Shown here in pieces: positions 1 to 10,806 of a stretch of 64,000 nt of DNA. The DNA lies in NCBI RefSeq assembly GCF_028372415.1, contig NC_092879.1, positions 71,654,412 through 71,718,411 on the forward strand. Reading direction: 5' to 3'. Source of the stretch: Notamacropus eugenii (taxonomy: Eukaryota; Chordata; Mammalia; Diprotodontia; Macropodidae). Position numbers and translations under genes: made by a program. Numbering within the stretch: the stretch's first letter is position 1; each line of letters opens with the position of its first letter. The notes below the pieces were generated by a model. That model was not told the DNA's origin. It saw only the letters and a program-made list of their open reading frames with translations, and did no database searches.

Positions 1-185
1 GTGATGTGATACCCAGGGCTGAGCACAATAGTCCAACTACAGACTGACTCAGATGCTTCTGAGGCCACAAGGAAAGTTCCTGGGATGTTAGCTATTCCCC
101 CCTCTTCCACTTGTGATCCAGTCCATATTGGTCTTCTCCCTGTGACCATTCTACTTTCCCACACAGCCTTTAACCTGGTCCAAGA

Positions 186-440
186 CCTCATCATCTCTTG
201 TCATGACTAGTGAATTCCACGTTTCCAACCTCTCCTCTCTTCAGCACTCTATTTCCTCTCTCCCTGCCTTTGCACTGTCCATACCCCCTGCATAGGAAGT
301 ATTCTCTCCTTAATTCTACATCATCTTCCTTTAAGAGGCAGCTCAGGCATCATAATCTACATGAAGCCTTTCTGGATTCCTCACCTCTTAGTGTCTCCCC
401 CTCCCAAACCACTCCATATTTAAGCACAAAGCACAGTAGT
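186..440 (+). mobile_element. L2 LINE fragment (3' region)
   Basis: Pyrimidine-rich text with typical L2 3'-region phrases, such as a 'tgcc tttgcactgtcc' tract followed by the 'aggcagctcaggc' and 'aagcctttctggattcc' blocks. It is diverged and broken. Confidence 0.5.
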
Positions 441-442
441 CT

Positions 443-486
443 GTGTATACATGTATGTATATATGTATATTATATATACACATGTT
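443..486. repeat. TA/TG-rich simple repeat
   Basis: Alternating purine-pyrimidine tract made of gtata and tatatg units between the L2 fragment and the next repeat. Confidence 0.7.
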
Positions 487-589
487 TTTATTCACATATT
501 TGAATATATGTATGCATTCATCTTTAAATATGCAAGAACTTGGTATTGGTGCCACATATATTTTATATGCACTAGCTGTTGGTAACTTT

Positions 590-818
590 CTGGTAAGTGT
601 TTAACAACCAGCTGGGTGGAGGGGGAGGGGGGAAATGTATACAAAACTTTTAGGTTGAATCTCTTATTAACATTTTTTCTATCACTTTCTTAAGTATAGA
701 CAATCAAGAAAAGACCAAATCAAAGCCCTGACTTACAGTATTTGCTGATTTCTGGGTTTTAAAGGCTCAGGTTGAAAATTGAACAATTGATTCCCACAGG
801 CAGTCAGTTCAAGCTCTA
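590..818 (+). repeat. Unidentified dispersed repeat, copy A
   Basis: It shares an ordered series of blocks with 43245-43460: CTGGTAARTGTTTAACAAC, AAATGTATAC, TATTAACA, AGACAATCAAGAAAA, AACAATTGA and CAAGCT. About 220 bp align, with many substitutions. I cannot assign it to a named family. Confidence 0.6.
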
Positions 819-849
819 AGACATTCCTGACACTCCTAGTTTTTTCCCC

Positions 850-1640
850 ATTAGAATGTAAGCTCATTGCAAGTAGGAATGATTTCATTCTTTGTTCTCA
901 TATCACCAGTGCCCAGCTTGGTGCCTGGCACACAAAGGGTGTTTAAGAAGTATTTGTTGGATACCACATCATACCTATCAGATTGGCTAACATGACAAAA
1001 CAGGATGATGATAAATGTTGGAAAAGATGTGAGAGAGTTGGAACACTAATTCATTGTTGGTGGAGCTGTGAGCTGATCCAACCATTCTGGAGAGCAATTT
1101 GGAACTATGTTCAAAGGGCTACAAAAATGTGAGGCCTGGAAAGACTTATATGAACTGATGCTGAGCGAAAAGAGCAGAACCAGGAGAACTTTGTACACAG
1201 CAACAACCACAGTGTGCGAGAATTTTTCTGGTAGACTTAGAACTTCATTGCAATGCAAGGACTTAAAAATTCCCAATGGTCTCTTAAGGCAAAATGCCTT
1301 CCACATCCAGAGAAAAAACTATGGAATTTGATCACAGAATGTAGTAGATCATTTTCTTTTGTGTTACATTTTGATTTGTTTTATGATTTCTCCCATTCAT
1401 TTTAATTCTTCTATGCCACATGACTAAGGTGAAAATGTATTTAATAGGAATGTATGTGTAGAATCTATATAAAATTGTATGCCCTCTCAGGGAGGGAGGG
1501 GGGAGGGAGGAGGGTAGGAGGGAGAGGAAAGGGAAAAAATCTAAGTTATATGGAAGTGATTGTAGACCACTGAAAACAAAATTAATAATAACAATAAAGA
1601 AATACTTGCTGGTTGATTCATCGCTTGTCTGTGCTAATGG
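850..1640 (+). mobile_element. L2 LINE 3' end, split by an L1 insertion
   Basis: The part at 850-960 has the classic L2 end: 'gtaagctc..', 'cagtgcc', 'gtgcctggcacacaaagggtg', 'tatttgttgg'. The tail resumes at about 1597 after the L1. Confidence 0.75.
961..1596 (+). mobile_element. 5'-truncated L1 LINE, internally deleted, with target duplication
   Basis: It matches the 3' end of a marsupial-type L1. The ORF2 C-terminal region (TTCATTGTTGGTGGAGCTGT, CCAACCATTCTGGAGAGCAA) is followed by AGCAGAACCAGGAGAAC, a G-rich 3' UTR (1488-1535) and an A-rich tail ending in aataataacaataaa. The segment between 'gctacaaaaatg' and 'tgatgctgagcg' is deleted relative to normal L1. It is flanked by imperfect 16-bp direct repeats at 945-960 and 1597-1612 (13/16 identical). 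Confidence 0.85.
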
Positions 1641-1769
1641 TCCCTGCCACTAGTGTGGATAACCCATTAGAAACATTGATAATATCAGTTTAGCCTTCAT
1701 ATACAATGAGAAACCCCTTGCTACTCTCAAATAGCTCAGAGTCTTTTGCAGACAATGGGGAAAGGTTGT

Positions 1770-2215
1770 GCTCAGCCATCCCATTCCCACAATCATCCAA
1801 CCTAATTCAGGACTTCGTCATGACTACTGACATCCCTGTTTCCAACATCTCTTCTCACCAAGTCCCCAACAAAACTGCCAAGATCATCTTCATAAATCTC
1901 AGGACTGACCATGTAGCTCCCTTCCTCCAAAACTTTCTGTGGCCCTCTCTTGCCTCTAGGATGAAATACAAACACCCAGCCAGGCATGGAAAGTCCTCCA
2001 CAACCCTATCACTGCTGACCTTCCAGACTTATTTCAGACTACTCTTCTTCCCCCACTCTATGTTCTAGGCAAACTGGCCTGCTAGCTATCCCCTACCCTC
2101 AGTATTTCATCTCTCAACCCCATATCTTTGCTCATGTCATACATGTCTGGAATGAACTCCTTCCTCAGCCACCCTTGCTTCTTAGAATGCCTGACTCCAT
2201 TCAAGGCTCCTTAGA
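1770..2215 (+). mobile_element. L2 LINE fragment
   Basis: L2-like 3' ORF2 and UTR text, including a 'ccaaactggcctgct'-like block, 'tttgctcatgtcat' and 'gtctggaatgaactcc'. The reading frames are broken. Confidence 0.6.
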
Positions 2216-2439
2216 TTTGCATTATTCAGTCTCATTGGCCATTGAGCCAATGTATTGCTTCCTATGGGAAAACTTTTCTTAGCCCTCTCAATGTACTTTC
2301 CCCCTAAAATTAGACGAGGAGACTTGCTTAGAGTGAAACTAGCCAGCCAGATCTGAGATTTGAATTCCAGAGCATCATCTTGCCTGTTGAAGTCAATTGT
2401 CATCCCACACCTCCATCCCTCCATGCCTCGCTCCTCTTG

Positions 2440-3650
2440 GGTTGGATCATTGCCCTAACACTGGGTAGCTTACTAACAGGATTTAGGGGCTACCAAGTAT
2501 GGTTGTAATATGAGGAGAAGCATCCTTGCCTAGGGGGGCTCTTGTGATATGAGCAAATGAGACAATTACCCACCCAGTATGTTTCTTATGCCCACACATT
2601 CACACTCACACACGTAGGTAACCCACAGTATGACTCATTAGGTCATAGTTCTAGCACACATCCAACTGTGCCTCCCACATACATGTGAGCACAGTCAAAA
2701 GCCTGATCCAGCTCAGCCCAGGAGGTCAGGCCAAGTCTTCAGCACTAGGTTACAAAAGGCCTGCTGTATTTCAGATGATAAGAATAAACTGTTCTCTCCT
2801 TGGCTCACATCTTTTTCATTATCATTCACTTTTGGGGACATTGAATGAGGTCCTTGAATCAGGCCACACTATTGGTCAGCCCAACTTTGGGCTGGGCTAA
2901 GAGAGCTATTGTGATAATAGAATGGCTAGTTGTACAGAGAATGGTCCATCAGAGACAGATAGCAGTGTGTGGAATCCATTATGAGAGGGGGGAAAGCTCT
3001 ATGGACTGGTAATAGCATCAGGACTATACCCAGGGACTTGGAAAAGGACATTTGTCCAAGTTCCTAAAGTAGTCTCTTGGAACAATCTTCCCGTAGCATT
3101 GTGAATCCAAGATGGTGGCCCAAGGCAAAGCTTACCTGCCCTGGGAGTTCAATAGAGCTTCCCATCAAAGTCAGGTGACCCTTCTCTGGTCTCTGGGACT
3201 ACTGGCAATGGGCTGAGACCTGGAGGGAGATTTGTGTGTCCCTCCTGCTGTTCAACACCTGAAGTTTTTTCATGTTGGGGGGATAGGTTAGGCCAGCTCC
3301 CCACCCTACCCCCAGAGCCACACAGCTTTGCCTACCTCTAAGTGCAGAACACCATCTACCAAGAGGTAGCCAGTGGTACCAGAAATCGGATCTCCTGACT
3401 CCCATCTTTGTAGTCTTTGCATGATAACAGGCATCTTGATGCAGAAATTCTAAAAAATGTACTCCTCTAAGGTCATGAAAAGTATTTTTCCATGTGTGAT
3501 GCTAGCATTAACATGGGGAGTGTGTGTAATTTCTAGCATTAACATAGGAAGTTCCTTTTAAATAATCTGCCAAGGGCCAGCTTGTGATAAACCCTTTTTG
3601 GCTGGGAGAAAAACATGGAGGAGTAGAAAATGCTCCATGTTCCACTTTGG
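2440..3650. other. Intergenic, nothing recognised
   Basis: No coding similarity and no clear repeat. A short motif like GCTAGCATTAACATRGG occurs twice, near 3500 and 3533. Confidence 0.4.
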
Positions 3651-3654
3651 ACAC

Positions 3655-3945
3655 CTTCCCTCAGTGTGGTCTTGTACAAGTCTCTTCACCCTAGGTCTCA
3701 GTTTCCTCATCTGTAAAAATCAGAGGATCAGCAGCTAGGTGTCTGCAGTGGAAAGAGCTCAGGATTTGAAGTCAGATGATGTGGGTCCAAATCTCAGTTC
3801 TCCCACTACACAGTGCCTTAGACAATTCATTTGCCCTTTCTAGGAGCATCACTTACTCCATTTGTAAAATGGCCCAGGTGGATTAGAGGTACTACTCTGA
3901 TCTAGATAATCCCCAAGGACTCTTCCATACAACATCTAGGAATGA
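3655..3945 (+). mobile_element. MIR fragment followed by a tRNA-headed CORE-SINE
   Basis: Positions 3655-3728 carry the MIR tail 'cctcagtttcctcatctgtaaaa'-type text. From 3731 a second SINE starts with the tRNA-like head GCAGCTAGGTGTCTGCAGTG. It continues through 'gatttgaagtcaga' and ends with 'tccatttgtaaaatgg' and 'gactcttcc'. Confidence 0.75.
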
Positions 3946-4899
3946 CCCTGTCAGGGTTGTCCAAACCCAGCATTAAAACTAAGGCTGTGCATTAAGAAGG
4001 TTATTAAATATTTAAATTGTCATTCTACCTAGATACATAATTTATTTCTTTGATGGCCCATTGTGTTTTGAAGTGGGAAAACCTGGAGGCCCCAGAAGCT
4101 GAATGCCTACAAAGGGAGACTCCAGCTGGGGGCAGGCGGTAATAATGGCTCCCAGCTGTGGCCCAGAGCAAATGAGGCAGGGGAGGGGGAGGGAGAAGCT
4201 TGAGAAGGAGATGCACATGCTCACAAGGAAGTGTGCCTGGAGTAGAGAGGGGAGAAAGATCTCTGTACTTTCCCTGCTTTTGTTTGAGTCAGACAAAATG
4301 GTTGGAGCTCTTGTCATTGCACCTTGGGGTGCCAGGCTTTCGACAGCAAATATATGTTTTGGGGGAGAGGATTTCCTCAGCTGCTCAAAGCCCTGGTTTA
4401 CCCAGGAGGAATCTCAAGGAGGACCAGGGGAAGGTACCTGCTGTCTCAAACCTGAGGAACAGCCAGAAGCTACTGCACCTTTGGGGAAACTGAGTAAAGG
4501 ACAATGCCCCTGGGCTTCAAGGGGTTGCTTCCCTTTGCTGGGCTTCAGTATCCCCCTTTGTAAAAATGAGGGTGCTAGGAGAGGGCAAAGAGTATCCACT
4601 TTATCCTTCCTAATGAGGACAGAGTGGGGAAGGGATGGGGGAGTGGTGTCTGCTCTATCGATTTTTGCTCGCTTTCTTCTCAGGTATAGAATTGAAAGCA
4701 GGGATTCCCAATATGGGGCCGGTGGATAGAGGTCTATTGTTAGATTTAAGGTAATCCAAGAACTTGGATAGGAAAAGAGTGACAACTTTATTTTCATCAA
4801 TCTCCAGGTGGAACTTAGCCGTTTCCCTCAGTGATTTAAAAATATGATTTTGTTAAGGTGGATCCCTGGACTTCACCAGATTGTCCAAGAGGGTCAGGA

Positions 4900-5090
4900 T
4901 ACCAGAAGCTCTGAGATGTGGAAGGACCTTAGAAGCCACTTAGTTCCCTATTTACAAAAGAGTAAATGAGTCCCTGAAAGGGGTAGTGGTCAAGGGCACT
5001 TGGGTAATGAGTGGCAAAGCTGGTATTCAAACCTTGGTCCTTGAGCTCTAAAATCAATGCCACTGCTACTCTACCAGGCCTCCTCCTTCC
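4900..5090 (-). mobile_element. MIR SINE
   Basis: Antisense MIR text: 'gaaggaccttagaagccac', 'tatttacaaaagagtaaatgag', 'ggcaaagctggtattcaaacc'. Confidence 0.65.
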
Positions 5091-5534
5091 CTCCGTTTGA
5101 CTCCTTTTGACCGGATCTAACTCAGTTCCATTCCATAGATACTTACTAGGCAGTCCCCTGGCCATGTGCTGATCTGATTAAAGCAATTGACCCAAGGACT
5201 GAATGCCCAAAGGATTTCCACTCTCAGAAGATATGTCACTGGGCTCTGGAGAAGATGGCTGAGTAATGCCTAGGAACCACAGGGGACAGTTGTCCACATC
5301 CCGGCCTTCAGATCTCTCCTTGGGCAGCTAGGAAAATCCCTTTGTGACCTGGCAGTCCAAGGAGGGGTTCCAGTTTACCCAGTGGGGAGCAGTGGTAGTC
5401 AGGTGGCCTCCTCTCTAGCCCCAAGGCCACACCTAGCTGGGGCAATGTTAAGGGACTGGAAAGAGAGATTGGGTAAAAGTAGGAATACAAAGGAGGCCGC
5501 ACAGTGAGGGAGAGGGACATCCGCAGGACTGGTC

Positions 5535-5675
5535 CTAGGTCCCAGTTCTGTTGTCTGTGTGGCCTTGGACAGCACACTTGCTTTTTCTGCTTCTATTTCT
5601 TTATCTTCAAAAGAAAAGGGCTTGGGCTGGCTGTTCTCTAAGGTACCTTCCAACTCTAAATCTTGTGTTCCTTGG
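5535..5675 (+). mobile_element. MIR SINE tail
   Basis: 'gtgtggccttggacagcaca', 'tttctttatcttcaaaa', 'aaggtaccttccaactctaa' is the 3' half of a MIR element. Confidence 0.65.
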
Positions 5676-6189
5676 GCTGGATGGGGAACGTGCCCTTCCA
5701 CCCCAAAATGCCCCAGTTGCTACTGCCAATAGGCCCCTTTATTATTAATTTTGCTCAAAGCAAGGACACCTGACAAAGATCAGTCTGAGGTCACCTGGAT
5801 AGGGAGAGAGCTCAGTTTTCTCCCAGGCCCTACCTTTCATATCCTCTTCAGAGAGGGGTATGGGGTGGGGAGCAGTGAACAAGTGACATGTATCAAGAGG
5901 AAATCTCCCCAGCCCCTCCCTGTGCTTCATGAGCCATGGCTTAGCATGCATTGGTATTTCCCCACTGGACCTGGACCTGTACCAACCCAGCCCTCCTCTG
6001 AGAGTCAGGCCAATGGTCCCTTCAGTACCCTTCCCTGTTGTAGAAGGGTCATGTAATTAGTTCTCTAAGATGTTACCTTGAAATGATGGCTCCCCAAAGA
6101 GCCCAGAGGGTCCTCAGGGATGTTCTGGAACTCTCATCCATAGAGTCCCTGATTTGCTCAACAAACATTTACTGACTTTTTTCTCTGTG

Positions 6190-6300
6190 TGAGAAAGGCA
6201 GAGTGGTATAGTGAATAGGGGCCAGGAAACCAGGAAGACCTGGTGTAAATGGACTGTGAGACCTTGGGCAAGTCACTTAACTTCCCAGTGGTCTAAGCAG
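6190..6300 (+). mobile_element. MIR SINE
   Basis: 'ggcagagtggtatagtgaat' head, then 'aagacctggtgtaaat' and 'gaccttgggcaagtcactta'. Confidence 0.75.
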
Positions 6301-6484
6301 ATAAGACTATGAGTTTCAGAGAACACATGGACCTGTCTTCATAGAAGGAGTTTCTTACCCTGGAAGTTCCCTATATTAATGAAATCATAGTTACGATCCC
6401 TATCCTCCTTTTTCTGTGAAATGGAGATGGGGGAGAAGAAATGAATGTAGTACATAGCCTTCTCTTCAAAGAGCCAACCAGTCC

Positions 6485-6610
6485 AGGAATCAATCAATAA
6501 ACATTTATTAAGTGCCTACTCTGTGCTAGGCACTGTGCTGGGAGCTCAGAATACAATGACAAAAGTGAAACATGTCCTCAAGAAGTTTAGATTCTATTGG
6601 GAAATAAAAC
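6485..6610 (-). mobile_element. L2 LINE 3' end
   Basis: Reverse complement of the L2 tail: 'caataaacatttattaagtg', 'cctactctgtgctaggcact', 'gctcagaatacaatgac', 'ctcaagaagtttagattcta'. Confidence 0.8.
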
Positions 6611-6849
6611 TTTATATTTAGCGTACATGAACCTCTGTGTTCCAGGTGAGAATCTCTGTGCTATGCCCATGTGGAGGAGAGAAGACACCTAGCCTGAGTG
6701 ATCAAGAAAGCCTACAAGGGAATCCTACTGTCTTCTGCCCTGACTAGAGCACATCTGGAGCAGCGAGCTCAATCCTGAAGACCTCTAACGTCTCCAAATG
6801 ATGCCACCCTTGGCAAAGACAATCCCATTACAGAGAGCCGGTAAGTAAC

Positions 6850-7110
6850 GATAATAATTGTCTGTTTATAGAGCACTTGAAGTTTTAAAAGCATTTTCCT
6901 CATGTCATCTCTATGGCAATGACTACTCTGGGCTATATCCACAGTGACCCTTTGAGGTAGAGAGTTTTATTTATTATTGTTTTCATTTTACAGGTGAGCA
7001 AACTAAGGCTCAGCAAAGCTAAGTGAGTTATACACAATCCCACAGTCTCAAAGCATCATAGCTAGGATTTGAGTCCAGGTCTTTGAATTTCACATCTTAT
7101 ACTCTTTCCT
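6850..7110 (-). mobile_element. MIR-type SINE
   Basis: Near full-length antisense MIR: 'tagagcacttgaagtttta', 'ttttcattttacaggtgag', 'agtgagttatacacaatccc', 'aggatttgagtccaggtct'. Confidence 0.75.
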
Positions 7111-7134
7111 TAAATCATACTGACTGGTAGTAAA

Positions 7135-7400
7135 GACACTGAAAATGTTTAGCCTGGAGAAGAGAAAGCTAAGGGAGGAGAGGAATGACATTAAATGACA
7201 GGGAGGAGGAGGTGAGCTTGCTTTCCTGGTCCGGAGGGCAGAACTCTGAGGTCTGTTGAGAGATGGATTTGGGGGCCTCCAACAGGTAGAGTTATTCAAA
7301 GGTGCAATAGACTGCCTTGGGAAGGCATTGAGGTGCTCATCCTTGGACATCTTTGGTTACAGATGGATTTGCCTTTGTTAGGGTTGCATTAGATGAGATT
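7135..7400 (+). mobile_element. CR1/L3-family LINE fragment
   Basis: 'aatgtttagcctggagaaga' is a hallmark of CR1/L3-type LINEs, followed by 'gagagatggatttgggggcc' and 'aatagactgccttgggaagg'. Confidence 0.65.
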
Positions 7401-8360
7401 CTGGTTCAGATACAAATGGACCAGTACTTCTGGTCCTTCTGTGGCTTTAGTGTGTGGGCACCAGGTATGCCATGTTCACATCCCTCACCAAAGCATCCCC
7501 GCTTTGCTCTTGGAGCCAAGAATTGGGACACTGAGACCTTGATGTTTTTCTGTATTGCCAACAGGATTTTGGTTTCCTTGGGAAGAAAGAGTAAGGAAAT
7601 GACCCTGGGCAGGAGGGAAATTGGGTCCCTTTTTGCCAACTGTTTAAGCGCCCACTCTGATGCTGCCTTGTGAATGCCATTGGTTGCTTTGTGATTGACT
7701 GGAATGTATAGTCAAGCAAAAGACAATTTCAACTAGAAAAACCTGTATTCATTCAGCACAAAGAAAGTGTTTGGGGAATGGAAAGTCCTGTAAAAATTGC
7801 TTTTCATGCTGGGGACAAATGCTACAGTCCATGCCCACTGAAAATGCAAATAACTCCCTGAAATTGGGTAGGCATAACAACCTGCAGTGATCTAGGCTGC
7901 TGGCTCCTGGACAGAACCAGAAAAAGGTCAGAATGGCAAGAACTCTTCCCAGGTGTTAACATGGAAGGAGACACATCCTACCCAGGACAGTTCAAAGGTG
8001 CCCATTGGCTCCCTTGCCCACCTCTTGGTGTGTGTGTGAGGGGGAGGTGGAAGGGGTCATATCCCTGGAAAAGGAAAAGAGGTGGGCTCATGGGCTAGAC
8101 AAAGAAAGAGGGAAATTTGGACAGGTCACCCCAACTCTACTGTACATGCCACATATCGAGTCCTAAGCATCACTGTCTGCTTCTTCTCTCACTATACCCA
8201 GGTGAAAACATACCTGGTTATGCCTCTGGAGGGAACCTGGGCTATACCATCAAGCAGCTTGAGGAATTGTGGGTAAGGGATGGGAGTTGTAGCTTAAAAA
8301 CACCTAAGTGGGGAGCATGGGGCCAGGTTGTAAGCAAAGCACTTTGTAAACCTTAGATTA
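7400..8360. other. Intergenic, nothing recognised
   Basis: No coding similarity recognised. A short TG-rich stretch occurs near 8028. Confidence 0.4.
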
Positions 8361-8565
8361 GAGATTCTTACCCTTCTCTTGCATCATTGACCCTTTGGCA
8401 GGCCATTACTGAAGCCTATGAACTCTTTCAGAATGAAGGAAATGTTAAATTCCAGTTAGAAGTTAGCAGAAATAAAGATGCCATATTCCCCCCTTGAAAT
8501 TATCCACAGACTCTTGTGGGCTTGTAGAGCTTAGGTTGCAAACCTTTGTCTTAGTTACTCCCGTC
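8360..8565. mobile_element. hAT (Charlie/MER5-like) DNA transposon remnant
   Basis: The left end, with 'agagattcttacccttctc', 'attgaccctttggcaggcc' and 'gaagcctatgaactctttca', and the right end 'cacagactcttgtgggc' followed by 'gttgcaaacc' resemble MER5-like terminal regions ('ttcttaacc..', '..ggttaagaa'). Confidence 0.55.
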
Positions 8566-9019
8566 CTTGAAACAGGCGTGGTCTTGTCACTACAGACCCT
8601 TCCTCCCCTGACCTAGTTCAAAATGCCATCTCTGTGACATTAGTAGTGACTTCAAGAGCCGTTGCAGCTGAAAAAGTTTCCACTCTGGTGACTAGTGGTG
8701 AGCACCTTGTCTGGTCTTCAGATAACCAGCCTCATTGGGCCTTTACCCAGAACCTTTCTAACGTGCTTGAGCAATTCAGAGCTGACGCTCTGTTGATCAC
8801 CCAGGGTCTTGTCTGTATCATGACGAGACATCAGTGCAAGTAGTAAGCTCTCTAGAAGTGAATCATTATTGTTCTTATTCCTTGGATTGCAATATTCAGA
8901 CTCTGCTTTCCACGCTAATCACCTTGCTCTGGCAGTAAGCCAGTTTGTCAACGGAGTGCCCAGATATGAGGTGACCAACACAAAGTGCAACTGACTTGTC
9001 ACTACCATTATCAAGGGAG

Positions 9020-9745
9020 TGTCCTGGGAATTATCAACAACATAATTAAAGGTATAGAGGACATGCTTCTTAGATGTGTGGAGGATACAAAGCTAGGAGG
9101 AGGAGCTAATATACTGTCTGACACTGAGAATCCCAAAAACAATAGACCCAAGAAAATAAGATGAAATGGTATGGGGATCAATGCAAATATTGCTCTTAGG
9201 TTCTAGAAATCAATGGAACAAGTACAAGGATGGGGGAGGTAGCTATTTACTCTGCAAAAGATGTAGTAGTTTTACTGAGCTCAGTGTGAGTCAACAGCAT
9301 GCTACAATGACAGGAAAAGCTGATGTGCCCATAGGGGTGTGCTGAGTGGCAGAGTCTTGGCAGAGCCAAGAGGTTCTTTGCTTTGGTCAAACCTGGACAT
9401 TTGTGCTTAGTTCTGATGGCCACATTTTAGAGTGGACATTGAGAAGCTGGTCAGAGTCACAGAGAATGGTAACTAGGATGGTGCCTTGAATTTCTACCAT
9501 ATGAGGATGGATTTGAAGTAACTGGAAATGTTTAGCTTGGAGAAGGCATGACATGGTGGGGGGGGGGGGGGGCAGGGCATGCTAGCTCTCATCAACTATT
9601 TGAAAGGCTGTCATGTGGGAGAGGGATTAGTCTTGTTAAGCTTGGTCTCCAGAGGACAGAACCAGGAGCCCTGGGTAGAGGTTGCAAAGAAGCAGATTTC
9701 GACTAGATGTCAGTTGAAAAAACAGTCTGGCAATTAATGAGAGCT
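9020..9745 (+). mobile_element. CR1/L3-family LINE fragment, sense
   Basis: Long CR1-like text: 'ggatacaaagctaggaggag', 'gtgagtcaacagcatgctac', 'aatgtttagcttggagaagg', 'tatttgaaaggctgtcatgt', 'agaaccaggagccctgggta'. A run of 15 G interrupts it at 9558-9572. Confidence 0.75.
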
Positions 9746-10104
9746 TTCAGAAAGGCAGATGTGCTTTCTGAGTGAGGTGCTGGGTTCCCCCTCACTTCAG
9801 GACTCAGCTAGAGTGCCACCTCCTACACAAGGCCTTGCAGTGGAATATGAAGGACAGAATGTTGAGCTTGGAGTCAGGGAACCCCAAGTTCAAATGAAGA
9901 CTCAATGATTTTGCTTAGAGTCAGTTTTAGAGGTATTTGGAGGGGGGTGGGGGAGAGCTTAGGAGAGTCCCTGACTTTACTCCACCATCTTGACTCTGCC
10001 TCTCTGGACTCAATGATTTTAGAAACTCCCTTGGGGCTCTCGATCTCAGATGCTCTGCTCTTGGAGCATTTGCTCTACCTGTGCATTTTCTCTTTCTTTA
10101 TTCA

Positions 10105-10240
10105 TGTGCATCTTGTATCCTCTCAGAACATAAGCTCCTCTAGGGCAAAGCCTGTTCTGTCCTTGTTTTCCCACTCCCAGAGTCTAGTGCAGGCACCAGT
10201 CCTTGGAAGGGGTTTAATAAACGCTTGTGTTGGATAGAAT
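10105..10240 (+). mobile_element. L2 LINE 3' end
   Basis: 'cataagctcctctagggcaa', 'cctgttctgtccttg', 'ggtttaataaacgcttgtgt'. Confidence 0.75.
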
Positions 10241-10649
10241 GGAAAAGCTGGAGAGCCGCTTAGCAGGCTTGTGTGTGAGGAAGGGCTTCTTCTTGAGGTG
10301 GAGATTGGAGTAGATGGCCCCTCAGAATTGGAGGCCTCCATCCTTGGGAGAAACACAGCTTCCACGTCTGCAGTCTCAAATGTTGTTGGGAGAGAAAGAT
10401 GGTGCTAAAAGGCCCCAGTCCTGCCCCCCACTAGGGCCACAGCTATCTGATTTGGAAACTCAGAGGCAAGTGGGAAGAAAGAATTGGTCTTCTGTATAGC
10501 CTAGCACAGGATGACACCTACAATACTAAGCGCAGGATGAAACTGCAGTGCCAGGACTGGTCAAGGTGGAATGGTAGGATTTGTTTCATCCTGGACTTGC
10601 AATTTCATTAACATAGGGAGCTCCCAGTGAGGTGGTTCCTTTAATCAAA

Positions 10650-10806
10650 ACAGATCAGCCCCTACTCTGCAACTTAGAGTATTAGACAATTCCTTGGCAC
10701 GCTGAATTTAGGTGACTTGCCCAAGGCATGTGTCAGAGGTGAGATTTGGACCCAGGTTATCCCTGTAGGAAGGCCAGCTCTGTATCCACTATTCCAAGCT
10801 GCCTCT
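10650..10806 (-). mobile_element. MIR SINE
   Basis: 'ggtgacttgcccaaggcatg', 'aggtgagatttggacccagg', 'ctctgtatccactattccaa', 'gctgcctctc': antisense core and tRNA-like head. Confidence 0.75.
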
